Shown piece after piece: positions 16,881 through 26,193 of a stretch of 64,000 nt of DNA (position 1 is the first letter of the stretch; every line of letters starts with the position of its first letter). The DNA is taken from the NCBI RefSeq assembly GCF_004795055.1, contig NZ_SSBJ01000008.1:164717-228716 (forward strand), given 5' to 3'. The stretch is from Streptomyces sp. A1136. Its GTDB lineage: Bacteria; Actinomycetota; Actinomycetes; Streptomycetales; Streptomycetaceae. The position numbers were made by a program, and so were the translations under genes. The notes under the pieces are model-generated. The model saw nothing but the letters and a program-made list of their open reading frames with translations. It ran no database searches and was not told where the DNA came from.

Positions 16881-18791
16881 ATGGATATGGAAGTCACCGC
16901 CTGGACATCGCTGCACAGCGCCATGAACGCCCGGCAAGACCGCCGCCCCCTCTCCCGGGCGAGCCTGCGCCGGGTCGCCGCCTTCGCCCGCCCGCACCGG
17001 CGGGGCCTGACCGCCTTCCTGTTCCTCAGTGTGGTGACCGCGCTGCTCGCCGTGGCGACCCCCCTGCTCGCGAGCCGGGTCGTGGACACGATCGTCGCCG
17101 GCGGCAGCGGCGCCACCGTCACCCGCCTCGCCCTCCTCATCGCGGTGATCGCGGTGGCCGAGGCCGGCCTCGGCCTGCTGACCCGCAAACTGTCCGCCAC
17201 CCTGGGCGAGGGGTTGATCCTGGACCTGCGGACCGCGGTCTTCGACCACGTACAGCGGATGCCGGTCGCCTTCTTCACCCGTACCCGTACCGGCGCCCTC
17301 GTCAGCCGCCTCAACAACGACGTGATCGGCGCCCAGCGCGCCTTCAGCAACACCCTGTCCGGGGTGGTCTCCAACATCGTCACCCTGCTGCTGACCCTCG
17401 CGGTAATGCTGAGCATCTCCTGGCAGATCACCCTGCTGGCGCTGGTCCTGCTGCCGGTGTTCGTGCTGCCGGCGCGGCGGATGGGCACGCGGATGGCCGC
17501 GATGCAGCGGGAGGCCGCCTCGCTGAACGCGGCGATGGGCACCCAGATGACGGAACGGTTCTCCGCGCCCGGCGCCACCCTGGTCAAGCTGTTCGGACGC
17601 CCCTCGGAGGAGTCCGCGGAGTTCGCGGCGCGGGCGGCCCGGGTGCGTGACATCGGCATCCGTACGGCGATGGCCCAGTCGGCGTTCATCACCGCCCTCA
17701 CCCTGGTCTCGGCCCTCGCCCTGGCGCTGGTCTACGGTCTCGGCGGGTACTACGCGGTCCACGGGCGTCTGGAGGCGGGATCCGTCGTGGCCCTCGCCCT
17801 GCTGCTCACCCGGCTCTACTCGCCGCTGACCGCCCTGGCCGGGGCCCGGGTGGAGGTGATGAGCGCCATGGTGAGCTTCGAGCGGGTCTTCGAGATCCTC
17901 GACCTCGAACCGCTGATCGCCGAGAAGCCCGACGCCCGGCGGGTGCCGGACGGGCCGGTGACCGTGGAGTTCGACCGGGTCTCCTTCGGCTACCCCTCCC
18001 CCGACAAGGTCTCGCTCGCCTCACTGGAGGAGGTCGCCACCCTCGACGCGCGGGGCGGCACGCAGGTGCTCCATGACGTGTCGTTCCGTGCCGAGCCCGG
18101 CCAGATGATCGCGCTGGTCGGTTCCTCCGGTGCGGGCAAGTCGACCATCGCGCAACTGCTCCCCCGCCTGTACGACGCCGACGAGGGCGCGGTCAGGCTC
18201 GGCGGGATCGACGTGCGGGACCTCACGGCCGACTCGGTCCGCGAGACCCTCGGCATGGTCACCCAGGACGGCCACCTGTTCCACGAGTCGGTACGGGCCA
18301 ACCTGCTGCTGGCCCGGCCGGAGGCGGGCGAGGAGGCGCTCTGGGAGGCCCTGCGCCGCTCGCGGCTGGACGGGCTCGTCGCCTCGCTGCCGGACGGCCT
18401 GGACACCGTCGTCGGCGAACGCGGCTACCGGCTGTCGGGCGGCGAGCGCCAGCGGCTGACCATCGCGCGGCTGCTGCTGGCCCGCCAGCGGGTGGTGATC
18501 CTCGACGAGGCCACCGCGCACCTCGACTCCACGTCGGAGGCGGCCGTTCAGGAGGCCCTCGCGGAGGCCCTGGCGGGCCGGACCGCGGTGGTGATCGCGC
18601 ACCGGTTGTCGACCATCCAGGCGGCCGATCTGATCCTGGTGGTGGAGGACGGCCGGATCGTGGAGCGGGGGACGCACGCCGAGCTGCTGGCGGCGGCCGG
18701 CCGCTACGAGGAGCTGTACCGGACCCAGTTCGCCCCGGCCGAGACGGGCGAAGCCGCCCCGGACGGCGCGCTGCCGGTCTCGGGCGGCTGA
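16881..18791 (+). CDS. ABC exporter, fused permease and ATPase
   Basis: A 636-residue type IV (MsbA-like) half-transporter. Six transmembrane helices span about residues 35-345 (for example LTAFLFLSVVTALLAVATPLLA). The ATPase has Walker A GSSGAGKST, the ABC signature LSGGERQRL, Walker B VVILDEATAHLD and the switch His in VVIAHRL. Such proteins work as homodimers exporting drugs, lipids or peptides. The ATG at 16881 starts the likely leaderless mRNA made from the MerR/SoxR-type promoter. S. coelicolor SoxR, activated by its own redox-active antibiotics, is known to control an ABC transporter gene, so export of redox-active molecules is a reasonable inference. Confidence 0.9.
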   Translation: MDMEVTAWTSLHSAMNARQDRRPLSRASLRRVAAFARPHRRGLTAFLFLSVVTALLAVATPLLASRVVDTIVAGGSGATVTRLALLIAVIAVAEAGLGLLTRKLSATLGEGLILDLRTAVFDHVQRMPVAFFTRTRTGALVSRLNNDVIGAQRAFSNTLSGVVSNIVTLLLTLAVMLSISWQITLLALVLLPVFVLPARRMGTRMAAMQREAASLNAAMGTQMTERFSAPGATLVKLFGRPSEESAEFAARAARVRDIGIRTAMAQSAFITALTLVSALALALVYGLGGYYAVHGRLEAGSVVALALLLTRLYSPLTALAGARVEVMSAMVSFERVFEILDLEPLIAEKPDARRVPDGPVTVEFDRVSFGYPSPDKVSLASLEEVATLDARGGTQVLHDVSFRAEPGQMIALVGSSGAGKSTIAQLLPRLYDADEGAVRLGGIDVRDLTADSVRETLGMVTQDGHLFHESVRANLLLARPEAGEEALWEALRRSRLDGLVASLPDGLDTVVGERGYRLSGGERQRLTIARLLLARQRVVILDEATAHLDSTSEAAVQEALAEALAGRTAVVIAHRLSTIQAADLILVVEDGRIVERGTHAELLAAAGRYEELYRTQFAPAETGEAAPDGALPVSGG

Positions 18792-19166
18792 CGCCGGAGC
18801 CGGGGATCGGGCCGCGCCCGGGCCCCCGGCCCCCGCCCCGGCGGTCGGGCGGACCGGCGTCGGGTGCCCCGCGCGCCGGAGGAGGGCCGCGCGCCGCGGC
18901 ACGCGCACGCAGCCGCCGTCATGTAACCACCGGAGCCGGCCCAGGCCGCGCCGGGCACTGCCCGCCGAGCGGCCGAGCGGATACCGCCCTACGCGACCGG
19001 CACCGGATCAGCGGCGGCGCCGGCGGGTCGCCTTCCGGGCCCGGCCACCGGCGCCCGAGCGGCGCGCTGCCGCGCTCGCCGATCCGCCGGCCCGGGCGCG
19101 GGGCCGGCGGCGGGTACCGGCCCGGTGACACCTCCGGGAGGGCGCCACCCCCGTCCGATGGCCGCC
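18792..19166. other. Intergenic stretch between convergent genes
   Basis: This stretch is extremely GC-rich with several small GC inverted repeats (for example around 19090-19110) that may end transcription from both sides. I find no convincing gene or RNA; the open frames are Arg/Pro/Gly-rich artefacts. Confidence 0.4.
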
Positions 19167-20510
19167 TCAACCTCTTCGGCCGGCGGGGTCGCGCCTCGGC
19201 ACGAACCACCACAGGAGCCAACAACACGTCCCGAGCATCAGGGCGTTCAGCAGGACCCCGCCGAAGGCCCAGAGGGGCCAGATCGCGGTGACGCCGAGGA
19301 ACAACCCCGTGTTCACCGCGATGAACAGCAGCCACACCGGGGCCGCGGGCCACCGGGGCCGAAGGACGGCGTTCACCAGCGCGATGACCCCCGCCGTGAC
19401 GGAGATGAGGAGCTCCCTCGGATAGCCGTGCCAGCCCCGCACCTCGTTCCACGGGAACACGGTGCCGAGCCAGACCAGCGCGAAGCAGCCCGCGGCCCGC
19501 AGCAGCAGCGGGCCGGGGGTCTGCGGCGCGGCCACGACCTCCGCAGCCGTGATCTCGACGGGGGGCACGTCCACCGGCTCCACCGGCGGCAGGCGGCGGG
19601 TGGGCGCGGTCCGCGCGGGGAGCCCCGTCGCCTCGGCCCCCCGCAGGACGGCCTCCAGCGCCGCCAGCGCCTCGTCCGCGCCGGCCCTGCTCCCCGGGTC
19701 CTTCGTCAACAGGGCCGCCAGTACGGGCGCCAGCGGGCCCGCGCGCCGCGGTACGGGGGGCTCCTTCGTGACGATGGCGACGCACAGGGCGGAGTAGGTG
19801 TCGGCGGAGAACGGCGGCCGACCCTCCAACGCGCTGTACAGCGTGGCTCCCAGCGCCCAGAGGTCGCCGGCCGGCGTCGGCGGTTCGCCCTCCAGTTGTT
19901 CCGGTGCCATGTAGGCGGGGGTGCCGATGAGGGTCCCGGTGTGGGTGAGGGTCAAGGTGGCGTCCGCCATGTGGGCGATGCCGAAATCCGTGATGACGAC
20001 CCGGTCGTCCGTCAACAGGACGTTGTCGGGCTTGAGGTCCCGGTGGACGATGCCCGAGGCGTGGGCCCGGGAGAGCGCTTTGAGGATCTTGACACCGATC
20101 TGGGCGACCTCGGTCACCGGTAACCGACCCGCCTTCGCCAGCGCGGAGGCCAGCGAGGGCCCGGTCACGTACTCCATGACGATGATCGGAGCGCCTTCGT
20201 GCTCCACCACGTCGTGCACCGTGATGATCCCGGGGTGATTGAGCCGCGCCGCGGCCCTCGCCTCGCGCACGACGCGATGGAACAGCACGGCACGCTGTTC
20301 CTCCCCCACGCCCGGGGGGAGCACGACCTCCTTGACGGCGACGTCGCGGCCCAGTCTCTCGTCGCGACCCCGCCACACCCGGCCCATGCCGCCCCGGCCT
20401 ATGAGTTCGAGGAGTCGGTACCGGTCGCCGATCAGCGCCCCGCCCTCTCGCTCCCCGTCCACCTCTGCCCCGTCAACTTCCGCCCCGCCCGCTTCGGTCA
20501 CGGCGCCCAC
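19167..20510 (-). CDS. Membrane-linked Ser/Thr protein kinase (PknB-like)
   Basis: A 447-residue Hanks-type kinase. The kinase domain (about residues 27-290) shows the glycine loop IGRGGMGRVWRG, Lys in DVAVKEV, catalytic loop HRDLKPDNVLL, metal-binding DFG and the APE-like MAPEQL. The C-terminus carries about four transmembrane helices (FALVWLGTVFPW, LLISVTAGVIALVNAVL, WLLFIAVNTGLFLGV, FGGVLLNALMLGTCCWLLWW) and ends just inside the membrane, with no PASTA repeats or large external sensor, so input would have to come through the membrane region. The GTG start at 20510 directly follows the TetR stop, implying translational coupling with the regulator gene. Confidence 0.9.
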   Translation of the reverse strand: MGAVTEAGGAEVDGAEVDGEREGGALIGDRYRLLELIGRGGMGRVWRGRDERLGRDVAVKEVVLPPGVGEEQRAVLFHRVVREARAAARLNHPGIITVHDVVEHEGAPIIVMEYVTGPSLASALAKAGRLPVTEVAQIGVKILKALSRAHASGIVHRDLKPDNVLLTDDRVVITDFGIAHMADATLTLTHTGTLIGTPAYMAPEQLEGEPPTPAGDLWALGATLYSALEGRPPFSADTYSALCVAIVTKEPPVPRRAGPLAPVLAALLTKDPGSRAGADEALAALEAVLRGAEATGLPARTAPTRRLPPVEPVDVPPVEITAAEVVAAPQTPGPLLLRAAGCFALVWLGTVFPWNEVRGWHGYPRELLISVTAGVIALVNAVLRPRWPAAPVWLLFIAVNTGLFLGVTAIWPLWAFGGVLLNALMLGTCCWLLWWFVPRRDPAGRRG

Positions 20511-20511
20511 C

Positions 20512-21228
20512 CTAACGCCGCGGGCCGCCGGTGCCCGAGGACTTCCATCCCTGCCGGTGGAGCTTTTCGAAGCCGTCCAGGAGCAGGTCCAGCGCGAACT
20601 CGAACTCGAACTGGTCGTCACAGCCCTGCCCCACCACCGACCCCCGGTCGTGTGCCACCGCCCCGGCCAGTTCGGCGACATGGGGATACAGCGTCGCAGC
20701 CGCGGCCAGCGCCTCGCCCGACCCCTCGGCCGACGGGTCGGGTTCCGCCGGCGGGGAGTCGAACAGTTCCTGGGTGAAGCCCAGCACCCGGCTGCCCAGG
20801 GCGTGCATCACGTGGTGGGTGAGGTCGACGGAGAGCCCACCGGCACGGAACGCCCCGATCACCGAGTCCAGATGGGCGAGCACGGCGGGCGTCGGCCGGG
20901 ACCGGGAGCGCAGTACCTGTGACGCCCAGGCGTGCGCGCGCAGTGTGTCGCGCGCTCCGAGGATCCGGCTGCGGACCGTGTCCTTCCAGTCGGCCCCCTG
21001 CGGCTGCCGGTCGATGCTCCCGACCACGACGTCCAGCATGCCGTCCAGCAGCTCTTCCTTGTTGGCGACGTGTTTGTAGAGCGCCATCGGCACCACGCCC
21101 AGCTCCTGGGCGAGCTTGCGCATGCTCAGGCCTTCGATCCCGCCGGCGTCGGCGAGCGCGACGGCCGTGCGCAGCACCCGGTCCCGGTTCAGCGGGGACC
21201 GGCGTGCGGCCCCGGTCGGTTCGGCCAT
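20512..21228 (-). CDS. TetR-family repressor
   Basis: A 238-residue regulator. The N-terminal helix-turn-helix is typical: NRDRVLRTAVALADAGGIEGLSMRKLAQELGVVPMALYKHVANKEELLDGM. The C-terminal ligand domain (EFALDLLLDGFEKL near the end) resembles the TetR_C class found in repressors of small exporters. It is divergent from the DUF4386 gene, and two perfect palindromes in the shared promoter region are the probable operators. The ligand is unknown. It is followed immediately by the kinase gene. Confidence 0.9.
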   Translation of the reverse strand: MAEPTGAARRSPLNRDRVLRTAVALADAGGIEGLSMRKLAQELGVVPMALYKHVANKEELLDGMLDVVVGSIDRQPQGADWKDTVRSRILGARDTLRAHAWASQVLRSRSRPTPAVLAHLDSVIGAFRAGGLSVDLTHHVMHALGSRVLGFTQELFDSPPAEPDPSAEGSGEALAAAATLYPHVAELAGAVAHDRGSVVGQGCDDQFEFEFALDLLLDGFEKLHRQGWKSSGTGGPRR

Positions 21229-21268
21229 CGCTTCGGACTCCCCTCACAGTCGGCGCCGGAGACCCGGC

Positions 21269-21323
21269 TTGACGAGTGTACGCCGTACACCTACTGTCCA
21301 CACCAGGTGTACGCCGTACACCT
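21269..21323 (+). promoter_or_regulatory. DUF4386 promoter with two TetR-type palindromic operators
   Basis: The -35 TTGACG (21269-21274) and -10 TACTGT (21292-21297), 17 bases apart, form a strong promoter. GTGTACGCCGTACAC fills the spacer exactly (21276-21290), and an identical 15-mer recurs at 21307-21321 inside the 19-base palindrome AGGTGTACGCCGTACACCT (21305-21323). The two sites are 31 bases apart centre to centre, about three helical turns, so two TetR dimers could bind on one face. Confidence 0.75.
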
Positions 21324-21337
21324 CCAAGGAGGCCCAG

Positions 21338-22027
21338 ATGCGCTCAACCAGGAGAACGGCCGTCCTCGCGGGCGTCTTGTTCCTCGTCACCGAAGTCGCC
21401 GCGATCGGCGGGCTCACGCTCTACGGCCCCGTACTGCACGGCGCGGCGTACGTCACGGGTTCCGGCGCGGACACCCGGGTGTTCCTCGGCGCGCTGTCCG
21501 AGTTCGTCCTCGCGCTCGCGGTGATCGGAACGGGCGTCGTCCTGTACCCGATCGTGAAGAGGCACGGCGAAGGGGCCGCACTGGGTTACGCGTGCGGGCG
21601 CCTGCTGGAGGCGGCCGTCATAGTCGTCGGCATCATCAGCGTGCTGTCGGTGGTGACGCTGCGGAGGGACTCGGCCGGCGCCGGCGTCGACGCCGCCTCG
21701 CTCGCCGTGGCGGGCGACACCCTGATCGCGGTCCACGACTGGACGTTCCTCTTCGGCCCCAACTTCGTCCTGGGGGCCAACACGTTGGTGTTGGCGTCCC
21801 TGATGTACGACTCACGGCTCGTGCCGCGTTTCATCGCCGTGCTGGGTCTGGTCGGCGGGACCATGATCTGCGCTTCGGCGGTCGCCGTGCTGTTCGGCCT
21901 CTATCCGCAGGTATCGGCGGCGGGCTCGCTCGCGGCGCTGCCGGTGTTCGCGTGGGAGGTGACCCTGGCCGTCCGACTCATCGCCAAGGGCTTCGACCCG
22001 GCGCCGGGGGGCGGTCCCGTCCGGTGA
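21338..22027 (+). CDS. DUF4386 membrane protein
   Basis: A 229-residue protein with about six transmembrane helices. It opens MRSTRRTAVLAGVLFLVTEVAAIGGL and keeps the DUF4386 features GYACGRLLEAAVIVVGI and FGPNFVLGANTLVLASLMY. The family is unstudied. AAGGAGG lies 5 bases before the ATG. Its location behind two TetR operators, divergent from the repressor, is the usual arrangement for an inducible exporter or detoxifying gene, but that role is inference. Confidence 0.85.
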   Translation: MRSTRRTAVLAGVLFLVTEVAAIGGLTLYGPVLHGAAYVTGSGADTRVFLGALSEFVLALAVIGTGVVLYPIVKRHGEGAALGYACGRLLEAAVIVVGIISVLSVVTLRRDSAGAGVDAASLAVAGDTLIAVHDWTFLFGPNFVLGANTLVLASLMYDSRLVPRFIAVLGLVGGTMICASAVAVLFGLYPQVSAAGSLAALPVFAWEVTLAVRLIAKGFDPAPGGGPVR

Positions 22028-22046
22028 CGGCCCCACCCCCTTCACC

Positions 22047-22072
22047 CGGCGACCGGCGGATTCCGGTCGCCG
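22047..22072. terminator. Bidirectional hairpin terminator
   Basis: A perfect 10-base stem (CGGCGACCGG / CCGGTCGCCG) with a 6-base loop lies between two convergent genes. There is no U-tract, as is usual in Streptomyces. Confidence 0.6.
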
Positions 22073-22084
22073 GTCGGCAGCCGG

Positions 22085-22981
22085 TCAGACGCGGTCGGCC
22101 GCGATCAGGACGTACTGGAAGGAGCCGTCCTTGTACGAGTTGATGAATGCCTCTTCGATGCCGGTGACCAACGAGGACGTGGCCCGCAGCTCCCAGTAGG
22201 GCAGGGTTTGCGGGGTCAGGTCGATGACCGCCTGCGGCACGAGACGGTTGTCGGCCATGGCGCGCAGGTACTCCCGACGGGAGTGGATGTTGCACTCGAA
22301 GTGCGCGTTGATCTGGGACACCCACTTCGAGGGCTGCCCGTACCGCGGATTCCAGCAGCCGGTGATGGTCACGTAGCGACCGCCGACCGCGAGGACGCGG
22401 GAGTGCTCGGCGAACAGGTCGTGCAGGTCGACGTACATGCTCGACTCGTTGTTCCAGGAGGCCGCGGCCTGCCCGGTCTCGAAGGGCGTGCCCAACATGT
22501 TGCAGACACGGGCGCGGACGTGGTCGTCGATACCGAGTTCCCGGGCGCGCTGGTTGGCGAACTCGGCCTGCTTCGCGGACAGGGTGACGCCCTCGACCTT
22601 GCACCCGAACCGCTGGTGGGCCATGACCATCGAGCCGCCGCGGCCGCATCCGGCGTCCACGAGCGTGTCGTCGCGCCCGATCGGGCCGAGGTGGTCGAGG
22701 AGCAGCTCGGCCTGCGCCGATTCCAGGCGGTGGAGCTCGGCGATCAGCCTCTTCTCGTACGCGCTGTCCCGGGGGTCGCCGAGGGCCGCGTGATCGACGT
22801 CGCCGATTCCGTAGTGGTGGTGGTACAGGCCGTCGACGTCACCGAGACGCAGGTTCACGGGCCTGGCCTCGACGTCCCAGTATCGGGCGATGTCCCCTTG
22901 GTAGGGCGTCGCCGGACCCGGGATGAACACGGAGGCGCCGGTGGCCGCGGAAAGATCGGTGCTGGTCACAGAGGAGTCCAT
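22085..22981 (-). CDS. gppMT: Geranyl diphosphate 2-C-methyltransferase
   Basis: A 298-residue SAM-dependent methyltransferase that makes 2-methylgeranyl diphosphate, the precursor of 2-methylisoborneol. Motif I is VDAGCGRGGSMVMAH near residue 95, and the ARYWDVEARPVNLRLGDVDGLYHHHYGIG segment near 33 is characteristic of this subfamily. The protein is full length. It lies 3 bases after the cyclase gene and is the last gene of the encapsulin-cyclase-methyltransferase operon, the known order in Streptomyces. AAGGA directly touches the ATG, leaving no spacing, so a GTG four codons downstream is a possible alternative start; coupling to the upstream stop would also explain it. Confidence 0.93.
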   Translation of the reverse strand: MDSSVTSTDLSAATGASVFIPGPATPYQGDIARYWDVEARPVNLRLGDVDGLYHHHYGIGDVDHAALGDPRDSAYEKRLIAELHRLESAQAELLLDHLGPIGRDDTLVDAGCGRGGSMVMAHQRFGCKVEGVTLSAKQAEFANQRARELGIDDHVRARVCNMLGTPFETGQAAASWNNESSMYVDLHDLFAEHSRVLAVGGRYVTITGCWNPRYGQPSKWVSQINAHFECNIHSRREYLRAMADNRLVPQAVIDLTPQTLPYWELRATSSLVTGIEEAFINSYKDGSFQYVLIAADRV

Positions 22982-22984
22982 TCC

Positions 22985-24334
22985 TTACCAGAAGTCGGGC
23001 AGGCTGTAGCGATAGGTGTTGGTCTGGTGCCAGTAGTGGTTGCCGTCGACCCACACGGCCACTCCGCGCAGGAAGCGCAGCAGGCTCGGGGCGGGGAAGG
23101 CGGCGGCGACGGCGGCGGCTTCGGACTCGAAGTCGCGCATCAGGTCGTTGTGGACCTCGACCGCCCTCAGGTAGCCCTCGCGGTCGGAGAGGCCTTCGCG
23201 CTCGGCGATCACCACGGGCAGGTTGAGGTGCTTGCCGGGGGCGGCGAGTTCCTTGGTGTACGAGTACAGGTCGTTGACGATCGTGGTGGCGTTGCCCGCG
23301 AGCGCGATGACCCGCTGCACGGCGGGTTGCGCGTGCAGGTCGGCCGGCAGTTCGTAGCCACCGACGGTGTCCGTGATGGTCGGACAGGGGCGGAAGTTGT
23401 TGAACTGCCGCATCGCCAGGTACTCCCACACCTCGGGGACGTGGTCGGTCTGGGTCCAGGCGGCCTCGGCGAGGTAGCCGAGGTGCAGTCGGGCCATGTC
23501 GTGCCGGAACCGGTCGGCCTGGGAGGGCGTCGACTGCCGGACGAAGTACTCCATGGCGGAGCGGTAGGCGCGTCGCGGGGCGTCCGCGTGCAGCGACTGT
23601 TCCCACTGCGGCTGGTAGTCCTTGGTCGTGTGGAGGGAGTCGAGGGCGGTGTGCGACAGCAGCAGGCGTCCGCCGAGACCGATGGGCGATCCCCCGTGGT
23701 CCTCGCAGTAGCAGTCGTCGACCGCGTTCTCGGCGACCATCAGCCGGGTGGCGATCATCAGGTGGTCGACGGTCGGGGCGTCCGGATGGCAGGCGACCAT
23801 GTAGCGGCCGACCGAGAAGCCGTCGAACTGGTCCTCCCAGTCCTCGGGGTAGAGCTCCACCTCGTCCAGCGCCCACGCCTTGATCCTTCGGCTGACCTCC
23901 TCCACCCGCGCCGGGTCGGGCTCCGGAACCGGGTGGTGGTAGAGGCCGGGGATCGGGTGGCCCGGCACCGACGGCTCGGAGGCCGGGGCAGCCGGAGGCT
24001 CCGCGCGCCGGCCCGGGTACAGGCTCGCCGTGCCCAGACCGCTGGGTCCGCGCAATACGCGTTCCACGACGGGGCCGTTCGGGACGGACGCCTCCACCGG
24101 CGCGTCCACGGGCACGTCCACGGGCACGACCCCCGGGGAGGGGTCGACGGTCGGGGCAGCGGGGGCGGCCGAGGCGGGGAGAAAGGGCAACGGGGGCCCG
24201 GACGGCAGCGCCGGCCTGGCGGCCGCCGCGCCCTCCGGCGCGTTGGCGAGGACGTTGGTGAGGAGATCGACCCCGAAGCGGGTGGCAGCGGCGGGCAGGC
24301 TCGATCGCACAGGGGAAGGCCCGGGATCGGGCAT
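22985..24334 (-). CDS. mibS: 2-Methylisoborneol synthase (terpene cyclase)
   Basis: A 449-residue class I terpene cyclase that converts 2-methylgeranyl diphosphate to the earthy odorant 2-methylisoborneol. The Asp-rich motif reads VDDCYCED near residue 200, and the second metal site NDLYSYTKE near 345. The first 110 or so residues are Pro/Ala/Val-rich and disordered; in this family that tail is the segment directing the enzyme into its encapsulin shell. AAGGAG is 8 bases before the ATG. It sits between the shell gene (109 bases upstream) and the methyltransferase (3 bases downstream). Confidence 0.95.
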   Translation of the reverse strand: MPDPGPSPVRSSLPAAATRFGVDLLTNVLANAPEGAAAARPALPSGPPLPFLPASAAPAAPTVDPSPGVVPVDVPVDAPVEASVPNGPVVERVLRGPSGLGTASLYPGRRAEPPAAPASEPSVPGHPIPGLYHHPVPEPDPARVEEVSRRIKAWALDEVELYPEDWEDQFDGFSVGRYMVACHPDAPTVDHLMIATRLMVAENAVDDCYCEDHGGSPIGLGGRLLLSHTALDSLHTTKDYQPQWEQSLHADAPRRAYRSAMEYFVRQSTPSQADRFRHDMARLHLGYLAEAAWTQTDHVPEVWEYLAMRQFNNFRPCPTITDTVGGYELPADLHAQPAVQRVIALAGNATTIVNDLYSYTKELAAPGKHLNLPVVIAEREGLSDREGYLRAVEVHNDLMRDFESEAAAVAAAFPAPSLLRFLRGVAVWVDGNHYWHQTNTYRYSLPDFW

Positions 24335-24443
24335 CCGTGGCTCCTTGGTGAGGTGGGCTTTCCCGGGCCCATCCCGGGCATGCCGGATCCGCCCTGGACG
24401 GTCCGGGGGTTGTCGTGATGGTCGGTGCGGCCCGGCGGGTCCG

Positions 24444-25856
24444 CTACTCGCTCTTGCGGGCGATCTGTACGTTCTCCAGTACGCCGAGCGCGTCGGGAAC
24501 CAGGATCGCCGCCGAGTAGTAGGTGGTGACCAGGTACGAGATGATGGACCGCTCGTCGATGCCCATGAAGCGCACCGACAGGCCCGGTTCGTACTCCTCG
24601 GCCAGACCGGTCTGGCGCAGACCGATGACGCCTTGGTTGTCCTCGCCGGTGCGCATGGCGATGATCGAGCTGGTGTTCTCCTTGCTGATCGGGATTTTGT
24701 TGCAGGGCAGGATGGGGACCCCGCGCCAGGCCGGGACCTGCTGGCCGCCCACGTCGACGTGGTCCGGGTAGAGTCCGCGGGCGTTGAACTCGCGCCCGAT
24801 CGCCGCGATCGTCCGGGGGTGGGCGAGGAAGAGCCTGGTGCCCCGGCGGCGGCAGAGCAGTTCGTCGAGGTCGTCCGGCGTGGGCGGGCCGGAGTGCGTC
24901 TGGATGCGCTGCTTGAAGGCGGCGTTGTGGAGCAGACCGAACTCCCGGTTGTTGACCAGCTCGTGCTCCTGGCGCTCACGCAGCGCCTCGATGGTGAGCC
25001 TGAGTTGTTCCTCGGTCTGGTTCATCGGCTCGTTGTAGAGGTCGGCCACCCTGGTGTGGACCCGCAGCACCGTCTGCGCGATGGAGAGTTCGTACTCGCG
25101 GGGCGCCGGCTCGTAGTCGACGAAGGTGCCGGGGAGCTCCACCTCGCCGGTGTGGCCGGCCGACAGCGCGATCTCGGCCTCACCGTGCCGGTTCTGCCGC
25201 TGACGGGGCAGCGAGCCGAACTCCCGCACGTGCGCCTGGAGGTGCGGTGCCCCGGCCGACACGGTGGCGAAGTCGGCGCGGGACAGGGTGAGCAGGGTGC
25301 CGCCGGTCTCGGCGGTGGCCGTGTAGTCCCACCGGGCGTCACCGTCCAGCAGGGCGTTCTCCCCGAACCGGTCGCCGTCCGCGAGCACGGCGACACCGAC
25401 CTCGTCGCCGTACTTGCCGATGGAGGTCTGCTTGATCCGGCCGTGGGCGATCAGGTGGATCTGCTCGGCGGGCTCGCCCCGTTCGACCAGCACCTCACCG
25501 GCACGGAAATCGCGCTGGACGCACCGACCGGCGATCGCGGCCAGCACCTCCACGTCGTCGAAACCTCGCAGCAGGGCCAGTTCGCCGAGTTCGCGCGGGA
25601 TGACCTGGACACGGGCGCCGTCCTGGACGAATTCGATGCGACCGTCCCCGACGGTGTAACTGAGCCTTCGGTTAACCCGGTAGGCGCCGCCCTTCGTCTC
25701 CACCCAGGGCAACATCCGCAGCAGCCACCGGGAGGTGATCTCCTGCATCTGCGGGGCGGACTTGGTCGTGGTGGCGAGGTTGCGGGCGGCCGCCGTGCCA
25801 AGACTGGACTGCCGAGGGGGCTCCAGCTGGGATTCCGGGCTGGTGTCAACGGTCAT
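24444..25856 (-). CDS. Family 2B encapsulin shell protein with cyclic-nucleotide-binding-like insert
   Basis: A 470-residue HK97-fold shell protein. An N-terminal arm (residues 1-75) precedes a cNMP-binding-like insert (about 90-215; [34 protein letters not shown]), which is the mark of Family 2B. The capsid domain follows ([38 protein letters not shown]) to the end. Family 2B shells have been shown to enclose 2-methylisoborneol synthase. I chose ATG 25856 because GAAGGAGAG stands just upstream. First gene of the operon. Whether the insert binds a nucleotide is unknown; the short segment I read as the phosphate-binding cassette ([14 protein letters not shown]) keeps GE and part of the core. 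Confidence 0.9.
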   Translation of the reverse strand: MTVDTSPESQLEPPRQSSLGTAAARNLATTTKSAPQMQEITSRWLLRMLPWVETKGGAYRVNRRLSYTVGDGRIEFVQDGARVQVIPRELGELALLRGFDDVEVLAAIAGRCVQRDFRAGEVLVERGEPAEQIHLIAHGRIKQTSIGKYGDEVGVAVLADGDRFGENALLDGDARWDYTATAETGGTLLTLSRADFATVSAGAPHLQAHVREFGSLPRQRQNRHGEAEIALSAGHTGEVELPGTFVDYEPAPREYELSIAQTVLRVHTRVADLYNEPMNQTEEQLRLTIEALRERQEHELVNNREFGLLHNAAFKQRIQTHSGPPTPDDLDELLCRRRGTRLFLAHPRTIAAIGREFNARGLYPDHVDVGGQQVPAWRGVPILPCNKIPISKENTSSIIAMRTGEDNQGVIGLRQTGLAEEYEPGLSVRFMGIDERSIISYLVTTYYSAAILVPDALGVLENVQIARKSE

Positions 25857-26193
25857 CGGTCGAGCTCTCCTTCGCAAGGGCGGTGATCGGCGGACCCGCG
25901 CGTCACCGTGAAAGAGGAAATAAGCGGGCGAACGTTCGACAATCCGTCCAGATCCTTGGGAACCGTAACGGCGGGTACGCCCGACCGGCCCTGAGAAGTC
26001 GTGCGTTTACCTCGAAGCGGTGATCTTGCGTCGCGGGGTGTTTGCCCGGGCTTTCGACGGTATTCGGCCGGGGGGCGAGGGCGTGTCCGGTGCGCCGGCG
26101 CGCCGGGCCGGGGGCCCCGCTTGAATACGTCGTGTGCGACGACCGGCTTCGGCGGGAAGTACCGGCGGCGACGGAGGGCGGGAGGTGGGCGGC
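25857..26193. promoter_or_regulatory. Divergent promoter region of encapsulin operon and gluconokinase
   Basis: No gene is evident here. The region is less GC-rich than its surroundings near 25910-25990, which suits the leftward operon promoter. It contains the perfect 10-base palindrome CGAACGTTCG at 25929-25938, about 75 bases before the encapsulin ATG, a possible regulator site. The right part contains GGGAGG, the ribosome site of the gluconokinase gene. Confidence 0.35.
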
